The notes below the pieces were generated by a model. The model did not search any database. It had not been told where the DNA came from and worked only from the letters and a program-made list of their open reading frames with translations. A stretch of DNA of 64,000 bases from Botryotinia globosa (Eukaryota; Ascomycota; Leotiomycetes; Helotiales; Sclerotiniaceae), in contig RCSZ01000013.1 in assembly GCA_014898425.1 (NCBI GenBank), positions 1,543,501 through 1,607,500 on the forward strand, written 5' to 3'. A program made the translations under genes and the position numbers. The stretch's first letter is position 1. Each line of letters begins with the position of its first letter. This document shows, piece after piece, positions 1-12,308 of the stretch.

Positions 1-508
1 CTCCCTTCAAAGACATGATATTTATGATCGAAATTCACTTCTTTTCTCGAGACTATCAATGCATCTGATACAGAAACGCTAAAGAGCAAAGGAAATATAT
101 TCGAGTCTCAATCCCATTCTCACCCGATATATCATCCGAATAAAAAAGGCATACACTTTCTTCGTACCATTTCCTCTTCCCAACACATTTCATGACCATT
201 CACTTTTCACTGCATTCAAGTAAAACTCGTACCCATTTGATCCTCCTCAATAATTAATCCTTCCTTCATTCATTCATCCACCTTGCATTCCCAGTCTCAT
301 CTTGATTCATCAATATGACAATCTGACAGTCAAAAAGATCTCCTAGAAACCACCATTGGTCGGCATTATTGGTGAAAATAACACAAATCATCGTGTTACG
401 TGTGCAATACTTCATAGCCCGTAGCATGTATCCATTTTGGTAGTCAAATAATTCGACATTATATCAACACGTTCGAAACCTCATGTAAGATGGTTGGTTA
501 AATGAGAT
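1..508. other. Intergenic region, 3' of SSD1
   Basis: No gene is visible here. The stretch lies downstream of the minus-strand SSD1 stop codon and probably contains its 3' untranslated region. Reading frames are short and interrupted on both strands. Confidence 0.5.
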
Positions 509-3500
509 TTAGAGTGCGTAAGGATTGAGCGATCTGATTGTGAGACATCTATAAATGTGTTAGTCAATGTTGGACAAATATGAAGCGAGATATAAGTAAA
601 CGTACGGTGGACTCTTTGTAAGATCAGTCTTCAAAATAACTGGAACTCTTGTCATCTCCTTGACATCTTGAATGTATTCACCATCTTCTTCACGAAGGGT
701 GAAATACTTCAAGTACTTCTCCTTCGCACTAAGCTTAGCTTCAACAGGTTCACCAGTAGGTACCTTTGAGTCGGAACGAGTTCGGTGAAGGCTGTTTGCA
801 GCTGATATTGAGTTCTTCGTTGGCGATGGTGGAACACTTTGAGTTGGGCGTTCAGCAAGGGAAACACCGGCAACGCTACCCGCAATGTCAGAAGCATCAT
901 CGTCATCATCGAATAAAGCATCAACATCATCAGTTGAGATGGTACCGGTCTCCGTTGTCTTGCGTTGAGCTTCTTCGTGCTCCTTCTTGGCTCTCTCGGC
1001 AACAGCGGCTTGCTTAGCAGCCGCAGCAGCGTTGGTAGTTCTTTGAGACGCACCAGCCTTTGGACGCTCATCTTCTGGAACATATGCAGATGATGGCACA
1101 CCCTTCTCCCAATACAACTCCAGTACTCTCTCATTCTTTCTGAATTCGGCCTTCTTCAGAGGAAGTTGATCGCAATGAACTCTCTTTTCAAAGCCAAACT
1201 CGGGAATTAAAACATCGAAAGCAGATTCGTAAACACAGACGACGATACCCTCACTGATGAGTTCACCGCCAGCTTCTTCACGCTTTCTATCCATAATCCT
1301 ACACGACTCAATATGGACACTTTGTTCTTGAGCGTTTTGAGATGAATCCTTCTTTCCATTGCAAGACTCGGTTGTCTTCACGAGAGTCTCCATGTCTTCA
1401 TTATATTCAATCTTGCCTTCGGAAAGAACAGCTTCAAGTTGACGATGAACAACCAAATCCGCGTAACGACGAGATGGGTTGGTAAAGTGAGTGTATAATG
1501 GTAAGTTAAGAGCATAATGAGGGTAAAGATGTGGTTGAGTTTTTCCAGCAATGAAATATTTGGCGCGATGCATGGACTTGACCAAAAGAGTTTCCATTCC
1601 TTTGCGAATGTCGGTATCATCAACCTTGAAAAGACTGTTTTGAAGACGTCCACTGCTGGAAGTATCGATTTCGTATCCAATTTTGTTCATGCGATCAGCA
1701 AATGTTTGAAGACGTCTTGGATTTGGCGGACCTTGTCGACGAAGGAGTGCCTTTTCAGGAAGGCCTTGGTAGATCTTTTGTGCCACATAAGAGTTGACCT
1801 TGTTCATCAATTCTTCAATCAATTCGTGAGATGGAGTAGAATCGAAAATATTTTGTTCCACTGGAACATTTTCATCATCTAATTGGTAAACAAGTCTTAA
1901 TGGTGCAATAGTCTCGCCATCAGAGCCCAGACGAGATTCACGGAATTTTTGAGCAACAGCCTAGACACGTTAGCACCTTGGTGGGGATTGAGTTGGTGCG
2001 TTGAAAACCTACATTGAGAATTTGAATATCCTTCACCTCAGCACCCTCGAGTTTTACATCGGTTTGGCCGGAAAGGACAGCATCGACATCCTTATATGTC
2101 AGTTTGCCACCACTCTTGATGATACTCTTTCCAATCCAAGTCTCGTCCTCGAAAACAGCGCCGGTTTGGGCGTTGACTTTGAATACAACCGAGACGGTGA
2201 GACGATCTTGGCCTGGTGTCAAAGAGCAAATGTCCGAGGCAATCTTTGGAGGCAACATAGCGCAAGATCTGTTCATCAAATAAACAGCAGTGCCACGTTT
2301 GCGTGCCTCTCTATCCACAAGAGAGTTTGCCTTGATGAAGTGAGCAACATCAGCAATGTGAATACCAATTTCAATCTTTCCATCTGCTTCAGTCTTCACG
2401 TGAATAGCATCATCAAGTTCATTGGCACCATTCGGATCAATGGTAAAGGTTTTTTCGCTTCGGAAATCACGTCTCGCGGAGATGGAAGTTTCATCTTCCT
2501 TCTCCATAGACCAATCATCAAGATCAACACTACGTGTAACAGCATCCGAAAATTCGTCAGAAGCAAAGTTGTTGTCACGAAGAAGAGCGTCGGTCTCAAC
2601 CTTCAATTCACCCATCTTACCAAGTTGTTCAACAAGGGTACCGAAAGGATGAAGAGAGGTGATTGGCCATCTCTTGATGCAAGCAACGAAAATACGATCA
2701 GCATAATCTTGATGCTTCTCAACGAAATCGCGTGGTGCTTGTTCCGTAGGGATGGCAATCAATGGAACGCGCTTGTCGGTAGGTTTAAACCAAACAATCT
2801 TTGGCTTGTCTTGTTGACGTTGCTCTTGATGACGTCCAGAATTTCCATCGCGAGCTTGACGTTCAGCTTCTTGCTTTTCCTTGGTAGCTTGACTGGATGG
2901 TCGAAGGAGACCTAGGGTACCGGAGAACATTTGTCCGGCGACACGTTCAATGACTGCGACAATGTGACCAGCGTAGAGTGGCTTCTGTTCGTCATTGACT
3001 TCCTCTTCCTCGACAAGTAAAAGACTCTGACCCTCGACTTCAACATCATCATTTTTCTTTTGGGTTGGTCGTTGCCTCAAACTTCCACGTCTTCTGAGTC
3101 CACCCTCTTGGTTTTGATCATCACCATGTGCAGAGCTATCACGATGATGATTGCGATCATTGTTTGCATGGCCCGATCCACCAGTTCTGGTATCAGTAAT
3201 ATCCTTGCGCTTCTTCTTTTCCTCCTTCTCGCGCTTTTGTCCCCAAACTTCGTCAACATCCAACAACTCGACTGCAACGAGATCTCCCTCCAAAGCACGG
3301 TTACGATCCTTGCTACCACAGATGAAGATATCGGCGTCGAGCAATCCGTCATGAGTAGTGACGTAAGCATCAGAACGATTCTTCTTGTTAACTCTTAAAA
3401 TACCTGAAACGAGCTGACCGTCGCCAAGGAGGGCTGGAAGAGTAGCCTGAGGAAGATAAGGGGTGAACAAGGTTTTACGTTGTTGCTGTTGCTGTCCTTG

Positions 3501-5040
3501 TTGCTGACCATTTTGCATACCCATTTGTCCATTCATTTGTTGAGAAGCCTGCAACTGCTGCTGAAGTTGACTAAGTTGCAAGGGATTCATTTGTTGAAAT
3601 CCTAAACCTTGGGGCATGATCATCTGTCCTTGAGCGAATTGTACCAATTGAGGTTGGCCTTGGTATTGAAATCCACCGATGTTACTCATGGATTGATTGA
3701 TAGATCCACGATTACGGTGACCTGGTTGGAAACCACCTTGGCTCTGTTGACCTTGGAAGTTACCCATTTGTGGTTGTGGATCTTGAGGAGCAGCGTTTTG
3801 AGGTACTTGATTTCTCCAGTTGCCATCAAAGTTTCGGGAAGAGTTACGAGCATGCCCGGCTTGAGCACTGTTTCTTCTTCCAAAGTCATTGTTTTGACCT
3901 GCACCATTGTCTGTAGATCCTTGTGTTGATGGAAATTGAAATGAGCCACCACCTCGTTGAGATGATCCACCTCTACCAGTCTGACCACCTCCAACAGCCA
4001 TACTTTGACTTCTACCATGAGCACCACGACCACCACGCATAGCAGAGCTTGGGGTCAAATGATTGCCGGTACTCTGTGTAGGTTTGTCATCGCCAGGGCT
4101 CACATTTTCCGAGCTATCACCACCAGTCGATGTAGCTCCAGCGGCACCAGGAATCGGGAATTGAAAACCAGAAGTCGTTCTCTTCTGTTGTGCGATTTCA
4201 GCTGCCTTCTTGGCTTCAGGCAAGGCAAGGGAATGACGTCTTTGATGACCGCCACCTGGAGGTCCTCCGCCACGACCACCTCTTGTAGATTGATTTTCAC
4301 CCCGCTTGTTGTTTCCGCCAAAGTCTTGACCAAAGCCTTGGCCAGCCGCACCTGAAGATGGAGCAGGTGGTGGACCTGCCATAGCCATACCCATGTTTGG
4401 AAGTGCCGATTGATTACGACGATGTGAAAGAGGCTGTGTAGGAGGCGCTCCCATGGGGACATTCATCTGTTGTGGTTGTAGCTGATTAGAGAATTGGAAT
4501 GCATTTTGGTTTTGCATCTGTTGTTGCTGTAAAGGATTGAAACCTTGGCCAGGAGCAGCGAGATGCTGGTTGGCAATCATTCCCATATTGACATATTGTT
4601 GGTGCGTAGCTTGAATCTGCTGCTGCTGTGCTTGTAGAAGCTCAATTTGTTGCTGAATAGCCAGTTGTTCCACTGTGAAGAGAAGAGAGGATTAGCATAT
4701 TACATCGGATTGTATGGGAGAGGGTGACGGGATCATGATGTAATGATTGGGTGTGTGGAGGAACCCTTTCCAAACCTAATTAGCTCATTGATTCATTGCA
4801 TTATTTGATCCCCGGGTATCACAAACGAAAGATGAATGAATGTACGTCACTGGGAACCGGGGGGGGGGGGGGGGACAGAAGAGGGGTGAAAAACGTACTA
4901 CTATTGGGGTTGGAGAACATGCTCATCAATGGAGTAAGTTCTGAAGGACTTCTTCGATGCGCAATATGTAATCTTCGTCCGGTTGGACCGGGTACACCGG
5001 TTTGAGGTGCTTGACCTTGCGGCTGCTGTTGTTGCTCCAT
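509..5040 (-). CDS. SSD1: Ssd1-like RNA-binding translational repressor (RNB-fold pseudonuclease)
   Basis: Four exons: 5040-4899, 4672-2013, 1960-606 and 548-509, phases consistent, giving about 1398 aa. The last 40-nt exon encodes a C-terminus ending SLNPYAL. Ssd1 proteins bind mRNAs for cell-wall and polarity factors and are controlled by the NDR kinase Cbk1/COT-1. The N-terminal half is low-complexity, rich in Gln and Gly. It holds a Cbk1-type site (HQRRHS, Ser about 195) and two FQFP motifs of the Cbk1 docking type (first about residue 217). Cold-shock-like and RNB domains follow. In the RNB metal cluster (TIDPNGANELDDA, about residue 790) the second of the four conserved aspartates is Glu, matching the known loss of nuclease activity in Ssd1. 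The first intron contains a run of 16 G. The start was chosen because exon 1 encodes the conserved RRLHIAHRRSPSEL N-terminus. Confidence 0.95.
4859..4874. repeat. G16 homopolymer inside the first SSD1 intron
   Basis: Sixteen consecutive G on the plus strand, so C16 in the SSD1 pre-mRNA, lie in the 226-nt first intron about 20 nt from the donor site. Such runs are hard to sequence, so the exact length is uncertain. Confidence 0.9.
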
Positions 5041-6306
5041 GGTGGAGAGACTTGGTTACACTTCGAGTGTGCGATGACGATCCGAAAAGAGAGAGTTATG
5101 CGATGTCTGCGTACGATATGATATCTGAATGTATGGATTGATTTTACAGATCAAGTCCCAAGAAATGATTGTAATATCAATACTAAATGAATTGTCAGCA
5201 GATGAAGAGAATGAGGGTATCCTCTCTGCGAATGTGTTGTATGTGTATGTGTGTGGGTGGGTATGGTCGTAAAGTTGGCTTGATGGTGCGGAGATGTCTT
5301 TGCTCTGGCAACTAATCCCTCACTAGCTGCTTGGGAGGCGACTTCAAGTTGGGCAGGTACTTACACTCCGTAGATTGGTAGGTAGGTGAGGTGTATTGTC
5401 AAGATTCCCACGTCGCTGGAGGGCTAGTAGGAGGATGATGTTGAAAGAATGATTCTCGGGGTATTCTTTTCGAGTATGCCAGATGTATCAATTTCTTGAT
5501 AGAGCTGTTCTGGCACACGTTGAATCTTGTGATATATTCGCTGTTGTAGTGGCAGGTAGCTATTATTGTCTTTGTTGACGATTATTTTCTGGTGGGACAA
5601 GATAGATCCGATTTAAATGTTGTAATAAGGAAGGGAGAGAAAATGGAGTATGTTGATGTATTGTGTTGTTGGATTGTAGTGAGAGGAAGCTCTTGGAGTG
5701 AAGGTCTTTAAGAAAGAGAATGAATGGTGGTTACATTCAAATTGGGGAGAGGGAAGGAATTTGAGAGGTGGAAATGTAAGAGGTAGATAGATGGAGGTAA
5801 TGTTTGAGTGGAGGTGGGAAGGGCAGAAGGGAAATGTATCAAGTTGGACCTTGGACTGAAAATCGGTTAATGATAGATACCTGGTAAAGGTGGAAGGGAC
5901 TGGGAAGGGACTAGGGAGGGACTAGGGAGGGACTAGGTAGAGAAGAGTATAATAATCCAATGTGTAAATAGTATAAATAGAAGAAATAGTACAATAAAAG
6001 GTATATAATATAATATATATGATATAATCCCAGAAAGACCTACCCAGATCAACTCTACCTTTCTCTCCACTCCTAGGTCTCTCCAAGATGGTTCGTGCGT
6101 CGTTTATCTAATTTTTGATGATGGATGGCTTGGATGGAACAGGTAACTTGCCCGTTGGTATGGATTTCGTGCTCTGTATTGGACGCTTGGGTGAATCGAC
6201 CTCTCTCTCTGTACAATTCCGAATATCATGCAAACAGTCTGGATTATGATCAGGGGGAATTGATGATACCGAGGTAGATGTGTCGAGTAGGTAGATGTGC
6301 TGAATA

Positions 6307-6378
6307 GGTAGAGTAGGTAGAGTAGGTAGAGTAGGTAGAGTAGGTAGAGTAGGTAGAGTAGGTAGAGTAGGTAGAGTA
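6307..6378. repeat. 9-bp tandem repeat, unit GGTAGAGTA, 8 copies
   Basis: Eight perfect or near-perfect head-to-tail copies of a 9-bp unit. The minus-strand frame reads as Thr-Leu-Pro repeats, but it has no neighbouring exon support and is probably non-coding. Confidence 0.9.
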
Positions 6379-6930
6379 CTCCAACTACCTAGATATGGTC
6401 CATATGTGTTAGTCATTAGTCTCTAGTGAATAGCTGATGGTTGAAATGAATGGGGGGTTCTGGATCTAAGGGTCTATGCATCTATATCATATCATTCATT
6501 CATTCATTCATTCATTCGTTTGTTCGCATTTAGCAATCCTCTGCGTTTGACACAATCAAAGAAACCTCCTCCCTCCTTCCCATACAAGTAAGATCTGACC
6601 AAGTGCTTGAAAGGAAGAGAAGAGCCAGTCAACGGCATGAACCTTTTACCCCCAGAATTGATTCGGAATTGACCACTTTGCATTGTTAGTAACGTATTCG
6701 ACGCCTTTCACCTGCTATAACAGTAATAGATATAAAGGAATTGATTAACAAGACTACAAAATATACTTTCACTCCATTTATTACTATCACGACGACTAGA
6801 TAGATATAATTCTATCTGCTTACCTTCTCATCTACCTATTATTATTTATTATTTATTATTTATTATTTACAATTATTTAATATTTACAATTATTTAATAT
6901 TTAATATTTACAATCATTTAATATTTACAA

Positions 6931-7080
6931 CTTATTATCTATCTAATACTTACAACTTATTATCTATCTAATACTTACAACTTATTATCTATCTAATACT
7001 TACAACTTATTATCTATCTAATACTTACAACTTATTATCTATCTAATACTTACAACTTATTATCTACTTAATATTTACAA
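6931..7080. repeat. 25-bp minisatellite, 6 copies
   Basis: Six consecutive 25-bp units beginning CTTATTATCTATCTAATACT. Four or five are identical and the last is diverged (CTACTTAATATTT). A simpler AT-rich run built on TATTATTTA and TTAATATTTACAA precedes it from about 6838, so the minisatellite seems to have grown out of that sequence. Confidence 0.92.
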
Positions 7081-7819
7081 CTCCTTATCGACCCCCAAAT
7101 TACATCTCGGTCATCATTCCTCTTTGATCATCATCATCATCATAAAGTCAGACTTTATATTGAATTACCCTCGTGCCTTGGAAAAGACGGTTCCTATCAT
7201 ATCGATATAATACATATCACATCATTCTACGAATTAGATACGTATATAATTGCGCACGATCACTCGTTGAATCTCTTAACATGGGAATCCGTCCCCCCTT
7301 GGCAATATTGTAATCAAAGTACTTTGTACGTCCGGACTCCACCCTCCACCGAGACCCAAACACAAATGCAGGTGGGAAAGTATGTGAAACAAATGATCCC
7401 ATTGCCCAATGCAGGAAATGAAAATGGGTGAAGATGGATGGGATTGAGGTATTCCATGTGATGGATACTGCGTCGTCTTGGTCTTTGTGCGTCGTCTTTC
7501 TTCTTTTCATTCACATTCATATTCACAGGTATCATATTTATCATCGGAAGACGTAGAGATAGAGGGAGAGGGAGGTAGGTATGATATAAAGTGTATCAAG
7601 TTGGGTATCAAATGTACTACAGAGTCCAACCTACGAAGCTTTGAACCTTTTTGATATCCATCATGTCTTTATGTATCCGTCAGTAGCGAGTCGTCTTTGT
7701 TGTTTGATAGCTTGTCCCTTGTCCACCCAAGAGTACCTAGGTATCTCCAGGAATTCATTCATTTCTTACGTGGATAGAGCTTTATGATGGTTGGAACTTC
7801 CTTCCTTGCCTCACCGACC

Positions 7820-7893
7820 GAGAGAAGAGACTGAGAGAAGAGACTGAGAGAAGAGACTGAGAGAAGAGACTGAGAGAAGAGACCGAGAGAAGA
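7820..7893. repeat. 13-bp tandem repeat, unit GAGAGAAGAGACT, about 5.7 copies
   Basis: A purine-rich 13-bp unit is repeated head to tail, with the last copies drifting (GACC, GAAAAC). It is purine-only on the plus strand apart from one CT step per unit. Confidence 0.9.
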
Positions 7894-8431
7894 AAACGTC
7901 CTCGGAATTGAAAAGGGAAGAAAGAAAAAGTCAATTCAAAGTCCGAGTCCAAGTCCAAGTCCAACTCAAACTCAAACTCCTGAGGCTCAATTCACCCAAT
8001 TGGATGCATGCCATCTTTGTAGAAATGGATCAATCAGTCCTCCATATCAATAAATCAATCAAGAGAATCTACCGCGACAGCCAACCATCAACCTCTTAAA
8101 TATAGAAACATCTTCAATCCCTGCTTATATAATCCCTGTTCATGCAAATGCAAACCACCAAAACCGTCGGCTAACTACAGCATAGCTCCCGTCCTTCCTG
8201 CAGCTCCAATCGACCGCCTTTTGGCAAAATGTCAATGTCATGTGATTATCAAGAATTCACCCCCAAATTAATTCAATACTACAGTACAGGCGGCCATTGA
8301 TTGCTTTTGCTACTCCACCAATCTCTATTCACAGCTGCAATTTCTGTCTTCCTTCTTGTAAACTACGATAACATCTCTCTTCCAATCTGCCTGATATTTT
8401 TGACACTCTTTATGCTACAGCGAACAGAACA

Positions 8432-10188
8432 ATGGCTACCAATCAATCTTCGAATGAAGAAGATGAAGTCTTGAGAGAGAGTTATAATTTTGTACCAGTT
8501 CCTTCAGTTTATGACCACGATATAAGATTCGAAAATCGAAATACCGAGGAATTGCATCACGGGATACTCGAAGCCGCGCGACTGGAACATGAAAGGGTGC
8601 GGAATGAGGCTATGCGAATCTTTCAAATCACTCTCATACACGAACAACAACTCAGAGCCCAACATGAGATCAGAGCTGAAGAGGAAAGGTTGCGGATTGA
8701 AGAAATGCGGTTGAAGATTGAGGAAAATCGCGTCAATACGGAAAGGCAGAGCGCATTGGCAGAACTAAAGAGGAGGGAATTGGAAGAAGCTGCAAGAAAA
8801 CTACCGATTGTCCCTCCGAAACCTCCTACCCCTCCACCAGTAGCTGAAGTTCCTCGAGCTCCTGCACAAACGGCCTCGAACCCGTCTCAGAATCATTCTC
8901 AACCTCCTCCCCTACAACAGCATCAACAGCAACAGCCACAGCAGCAGAATAATAACAGTGGAGGGGGATTCGGCGCGCCCAGTCAACAAACGAGTCAAAG
9001 TAGACCTCCTCAACAAGGCAATGCCTTTTCGCAACCTCAATCTCAAACTCAACAGCAAACGAATGGATTCTCGAGCAATCAACAGCCACCACCAAAGCAG
9101 CCATCTGCGCAACCTACACCTCAACAACAACCTACCCCTACCTCAAAACCATCAGCTTCTTCCAAGGATCATCTGCTACCAGGTGTGGAACGTTATGTTG
9201 AAATTCATAAGAATCTTAAACAATTACGGCAATACTTGGTGACGGAAGGAAAACAAAATATACCATTCAAGAAGATGTTGGGAGATTATCGAAGAGCCAT
9301 TCGACAAACTGTTGGACAATTGACTGGGGGACGAGGTGCAAATAGGGAGTGTGTAAGTTTGATGAGTCTCACTTGATATGGACGATCACTAATATTTGAT
9401 AGATCAACAAAATCGTTACATTACTCGGAGAATCTCTTCGAACAGTACAATCCCCGGGAATCGACCCTAGCAATTATATGGTATCGAAACCAAATCCTGT
9501 ACAAGGAGCTCAAAATAATGGAGAACAACTTCCTTCTCTATTCATCTACCTTCTCAACTTTTTCTCGAAATCTATCGTTTCTCAATTTATCAATGAAGCA
9601 GGTGTTCGACCAGAAATGGCAGACCCTGTGGGTGTCATTGCTGTTTCGATATTTGCTAGAGACGAATTTTTATGGAGAGGTTCTTCATTAATCGATATTC
9701 TAATGGCGAAAATGCGCGTCTCCATACCGGTAGTATTCGGACTTCGTGGAAATGATAAAACAGAAGAAGGAAGAGCTCGAATAGGATGGCAAAGATTAGA
9801 TGATGGAAGTTGGATCGACGAACAAGCTCATAACAACAGAATGGTTGGATTAGCAGCAGGATATGCAGCTATTTCTCTCCGTGACTTCTCGAAAGTAAAA
9901 CTCACAAATCCATGGCCACCAACATACTATTGGAGAGCCATGGCAAGTATTGTATCTACACCCACAGAAGAAGCTTGTTCAACACAGTATACAGCTTTGA
10001 GATCGATGATCGAAGGCTGGGAACAAAGATTCATAGAGCTCTATGGAGTTCAAGCAATTGCAGCTTTAAGAGTGGCGCTAGTAGATTTCCCAGCTCGCGC
10101 TCCACCGTCGGCCAAAGTAGCAGCGGGTTCGTTGAGTGTGTTGGTGGATAAATTGGATCGGGATAAGGGATTAACCCTTGCATATTGA
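8432..10188 (+). CDS. GLE1: Gle1-like nucleoporin / mRNA export factor
   Basis: Two exons, 8432-9352 and 9403-10188, joined in phase 0 across a 50-nt intron (GTAAGT...GATAG), give 568 aa. Gle1 works at the cytoplasmic face of the nuclear pore, where with inositol hexakisphosphate it activates the DEAD-box helicase Dbp5 to release exported mRNPs. The N-terminal third has a long charged helix, about residues 45-125, of coiled-coil type. A Pro/Gln-rich linker follows, about residues 125-245. The C-terminal half is the conserved GLE1 helical-repeat domain, recognisable by VIAVSIFARDEFLWRGSSLI and by the late PWPPTYYWRA segment. The start ATG lies just before the conserved region, with no competing upstream start in frame. 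The fold, length and order match fungal Gle1. Confidence 0.93.
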
Positions 10189-12308
10189 GAAGAGAACAGG
10201 AGGGGAGTGCTTGTATAGTACGTTAATAGAATAGAGGGAATGGATTTGGATGTTGAGGAACTTAGATTTGCACATGCAGCTGAGAGGGGAATTCTCGAGT
10301 TGTGTTGGGGGTTCTTTTGCATGAGGGGCGTCAGCGAGGGGATTTGAACGAGTGATGAAGTTTGTAGCCATACTTTTCATATTGGCATGGGAGAGCAGGA
10401 GATGCAGAGAGATGGAAATGGAAATGGAAATGAGATTTTCACGTCTAGCGAATTATATACCCAATGAATGGAAGCCTTTATCTCGAATCTGTGGCCGTCT
10501 TGAAGATTCATGGATTTTTAACTTGTCTTCTCTATGGTATCTCTCCCTCTTGTAATCATACCATATCATACCATACCACACCATAGCATATCATCTTGCC
10601 TATTTCCAGAGTCCCATACCAACATCCCATCTCACCATTAACTCCCAGAACCAAATTCCAACGCATTCACATCCTACGAACTGTATTCCTTCACCTCCGG
10701 CTGTTCAGAAGTAGCAAGTATAATCGCCTATCTCAATGCAATGATTGTGAATCCTGGGTTTCCTTATGGTTAATATATTATGAAGATTAAAGAGATTGCT
10801 TTTTGATAGTATTTCCCTTTTTATTTATATCTTCCCCCTTTCTCTTCTTTCTCTCTCTTTCCCTCTTATCCAATCTCATCTCATCTCAAGAAAAAAACAC
10901 TTCACAAAAAAACCGAAAATCCCAAAACCTTCAACACAAACCCTCAAGATTTGACAACACCAGAGCAATCCTCTACTACAATGCCCAAATCCTCAATCTC
11001 TCCCTCTGGTTTGCAAAACTCACCGGCGCGGATATATCAAATATCGCTATCCAGACTCTACACATCGTGACGAATCTGTGTCCGCAAACACAAGCGAGAT
11101 GTACGGGTGCCCATCAAGTGTATTCCAGTCCAGGTATGTTCGATTTTTCTTCTTCCAACCTCCAGAATGGGAAACCCGACGAAGGAAAAGAAAAAGCCAT
11201 GGAGAAATCCTAATGCGATTGCAAAAGTGAGGTAGAATGTCTAGCGATGCTTTGGCGAAACCTTTTGGCACGTTTGATGAGACGTGGGATAATATTGTGT
11301 GTAGATTGGCGCATGTTGTTTTGACACTGGTTAGACTGGAGGTATGAGATACTTTTTCGTTTATGGACATTTCTTCCTTTTTGGGATAGAGTAGGTTACT
11401 CTGTGAAAATCTTCTTTATTTTCTTTCTTCTCCGTTCTTGACTTCATCATCTACCTCTCTTCTTCTCGTTTCTTGTTACTCTACTCTATTTCCTTCCTCT
11501 ATCTCTTTTGTACTTGATCCATATTCCCATAACCAACCCCGTAAAAGTAAACAACTACCAAAAGGTACACTGTCCCCACGTCGGCCCAACAGGCTGTATG
11601 AAATGCGTTGATTACGATTACAATCAAGGGTATCTCACAGATGACTTGGCGCTTTTCGGCAGTCATGATGCTTTTCGATGTCCTGGGGAGTAGGCTATTC
11701 AAAACCATGCTTGAAATGGCTTTGGATACCATGAGGATACTTATGTGTACGTAGACCCAGAAGAAAGAAACGTGAGAGAACTTCATTGTGGCTTAATTAC
11801 TGGATGGATCTTGAAAGTGGAGAAATGTTTGTGAGAGGCAGACGATAGATTGGATATACAGATGTGTTACTCCCTACAAAGGAGCAGAGCAAGCAACATT
11901 GAAGAACCATGAGATCCTGGAAATTATCGAGTTGCATATGTCTCGGGTTGATATTGAGTCAAAGGGAGATTGAAGATATGGGGCTGACTATATCAAAGCT
12001 CTCAGTGCCATTTTGTCCAATTTTTGACCAATCTATGAGTTTATTCTAGAGGAACGAATAAGCGAATAATCCCAAGCTCAAGCTGCAGAAGTTTGTTCCG
12101 CCAAAGTTTGCATTGGAAGGCTGATAAAACGTGGAATTTGAAATGAGCCCCGGAATTAATTGCATGTATCAATTGCAGCGACCCAGAGTGGCGAGATTGC
12201 CCCTTAACTGATCTCCAGCTACAAAACAATGGCTCAACCGGTCGAAAACAATTCTCTGCAACATAGATTATGCTCTTGGAGCAATATTGGCTTCGGGTCG
12301 CTACATTC
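10189..12308. other. Intergenic region with weak coding traces near 11.2-11.7 kb
   Basis: No gene is called. On the plus strand, an ATG at 11238 opens a 35-codon frame of ordinary composition (begins MSSDALAKPFGTF) that ends at a GTATGA donor-like site near 11343. A Cys-containing frame at about 11560-11693 (CPHVGPTGCMKC) ends at a stop. These could be exons of a small unrecognised gene or remnants, but I could not join them with a consistent phase. Confidence 0.3.

Larger units (their letters stand above)
5041..8431. other. Long shared upstream region between SSD1 and GLE1
   Basis: About 3.4 kb separates two divergent genes. I see no convincing coding region. The part near 5041-6000 probably carries the SSD1 5' leader and promoter. 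Three separate tandem repeats, listed separately, and an ATTC microsatellite near 6495-6515 lie in the middle. The short frames here include one made only of a repeated Thr-Leu-Pro unit that comes from the 9-bp satellite. Confidence 0.5.

Noticed and set aside
6108..6416. 102-codon minus-strand frame with Thr-Leu-Pro repeats
   Set aside because: It is a translation of the 9-bp satellite, without conserved flanks.
7217..7544. Two overlapping minus-strand frames
   Set aside because: No domain, no splice partner, and AT-rich repeats adjoin them.
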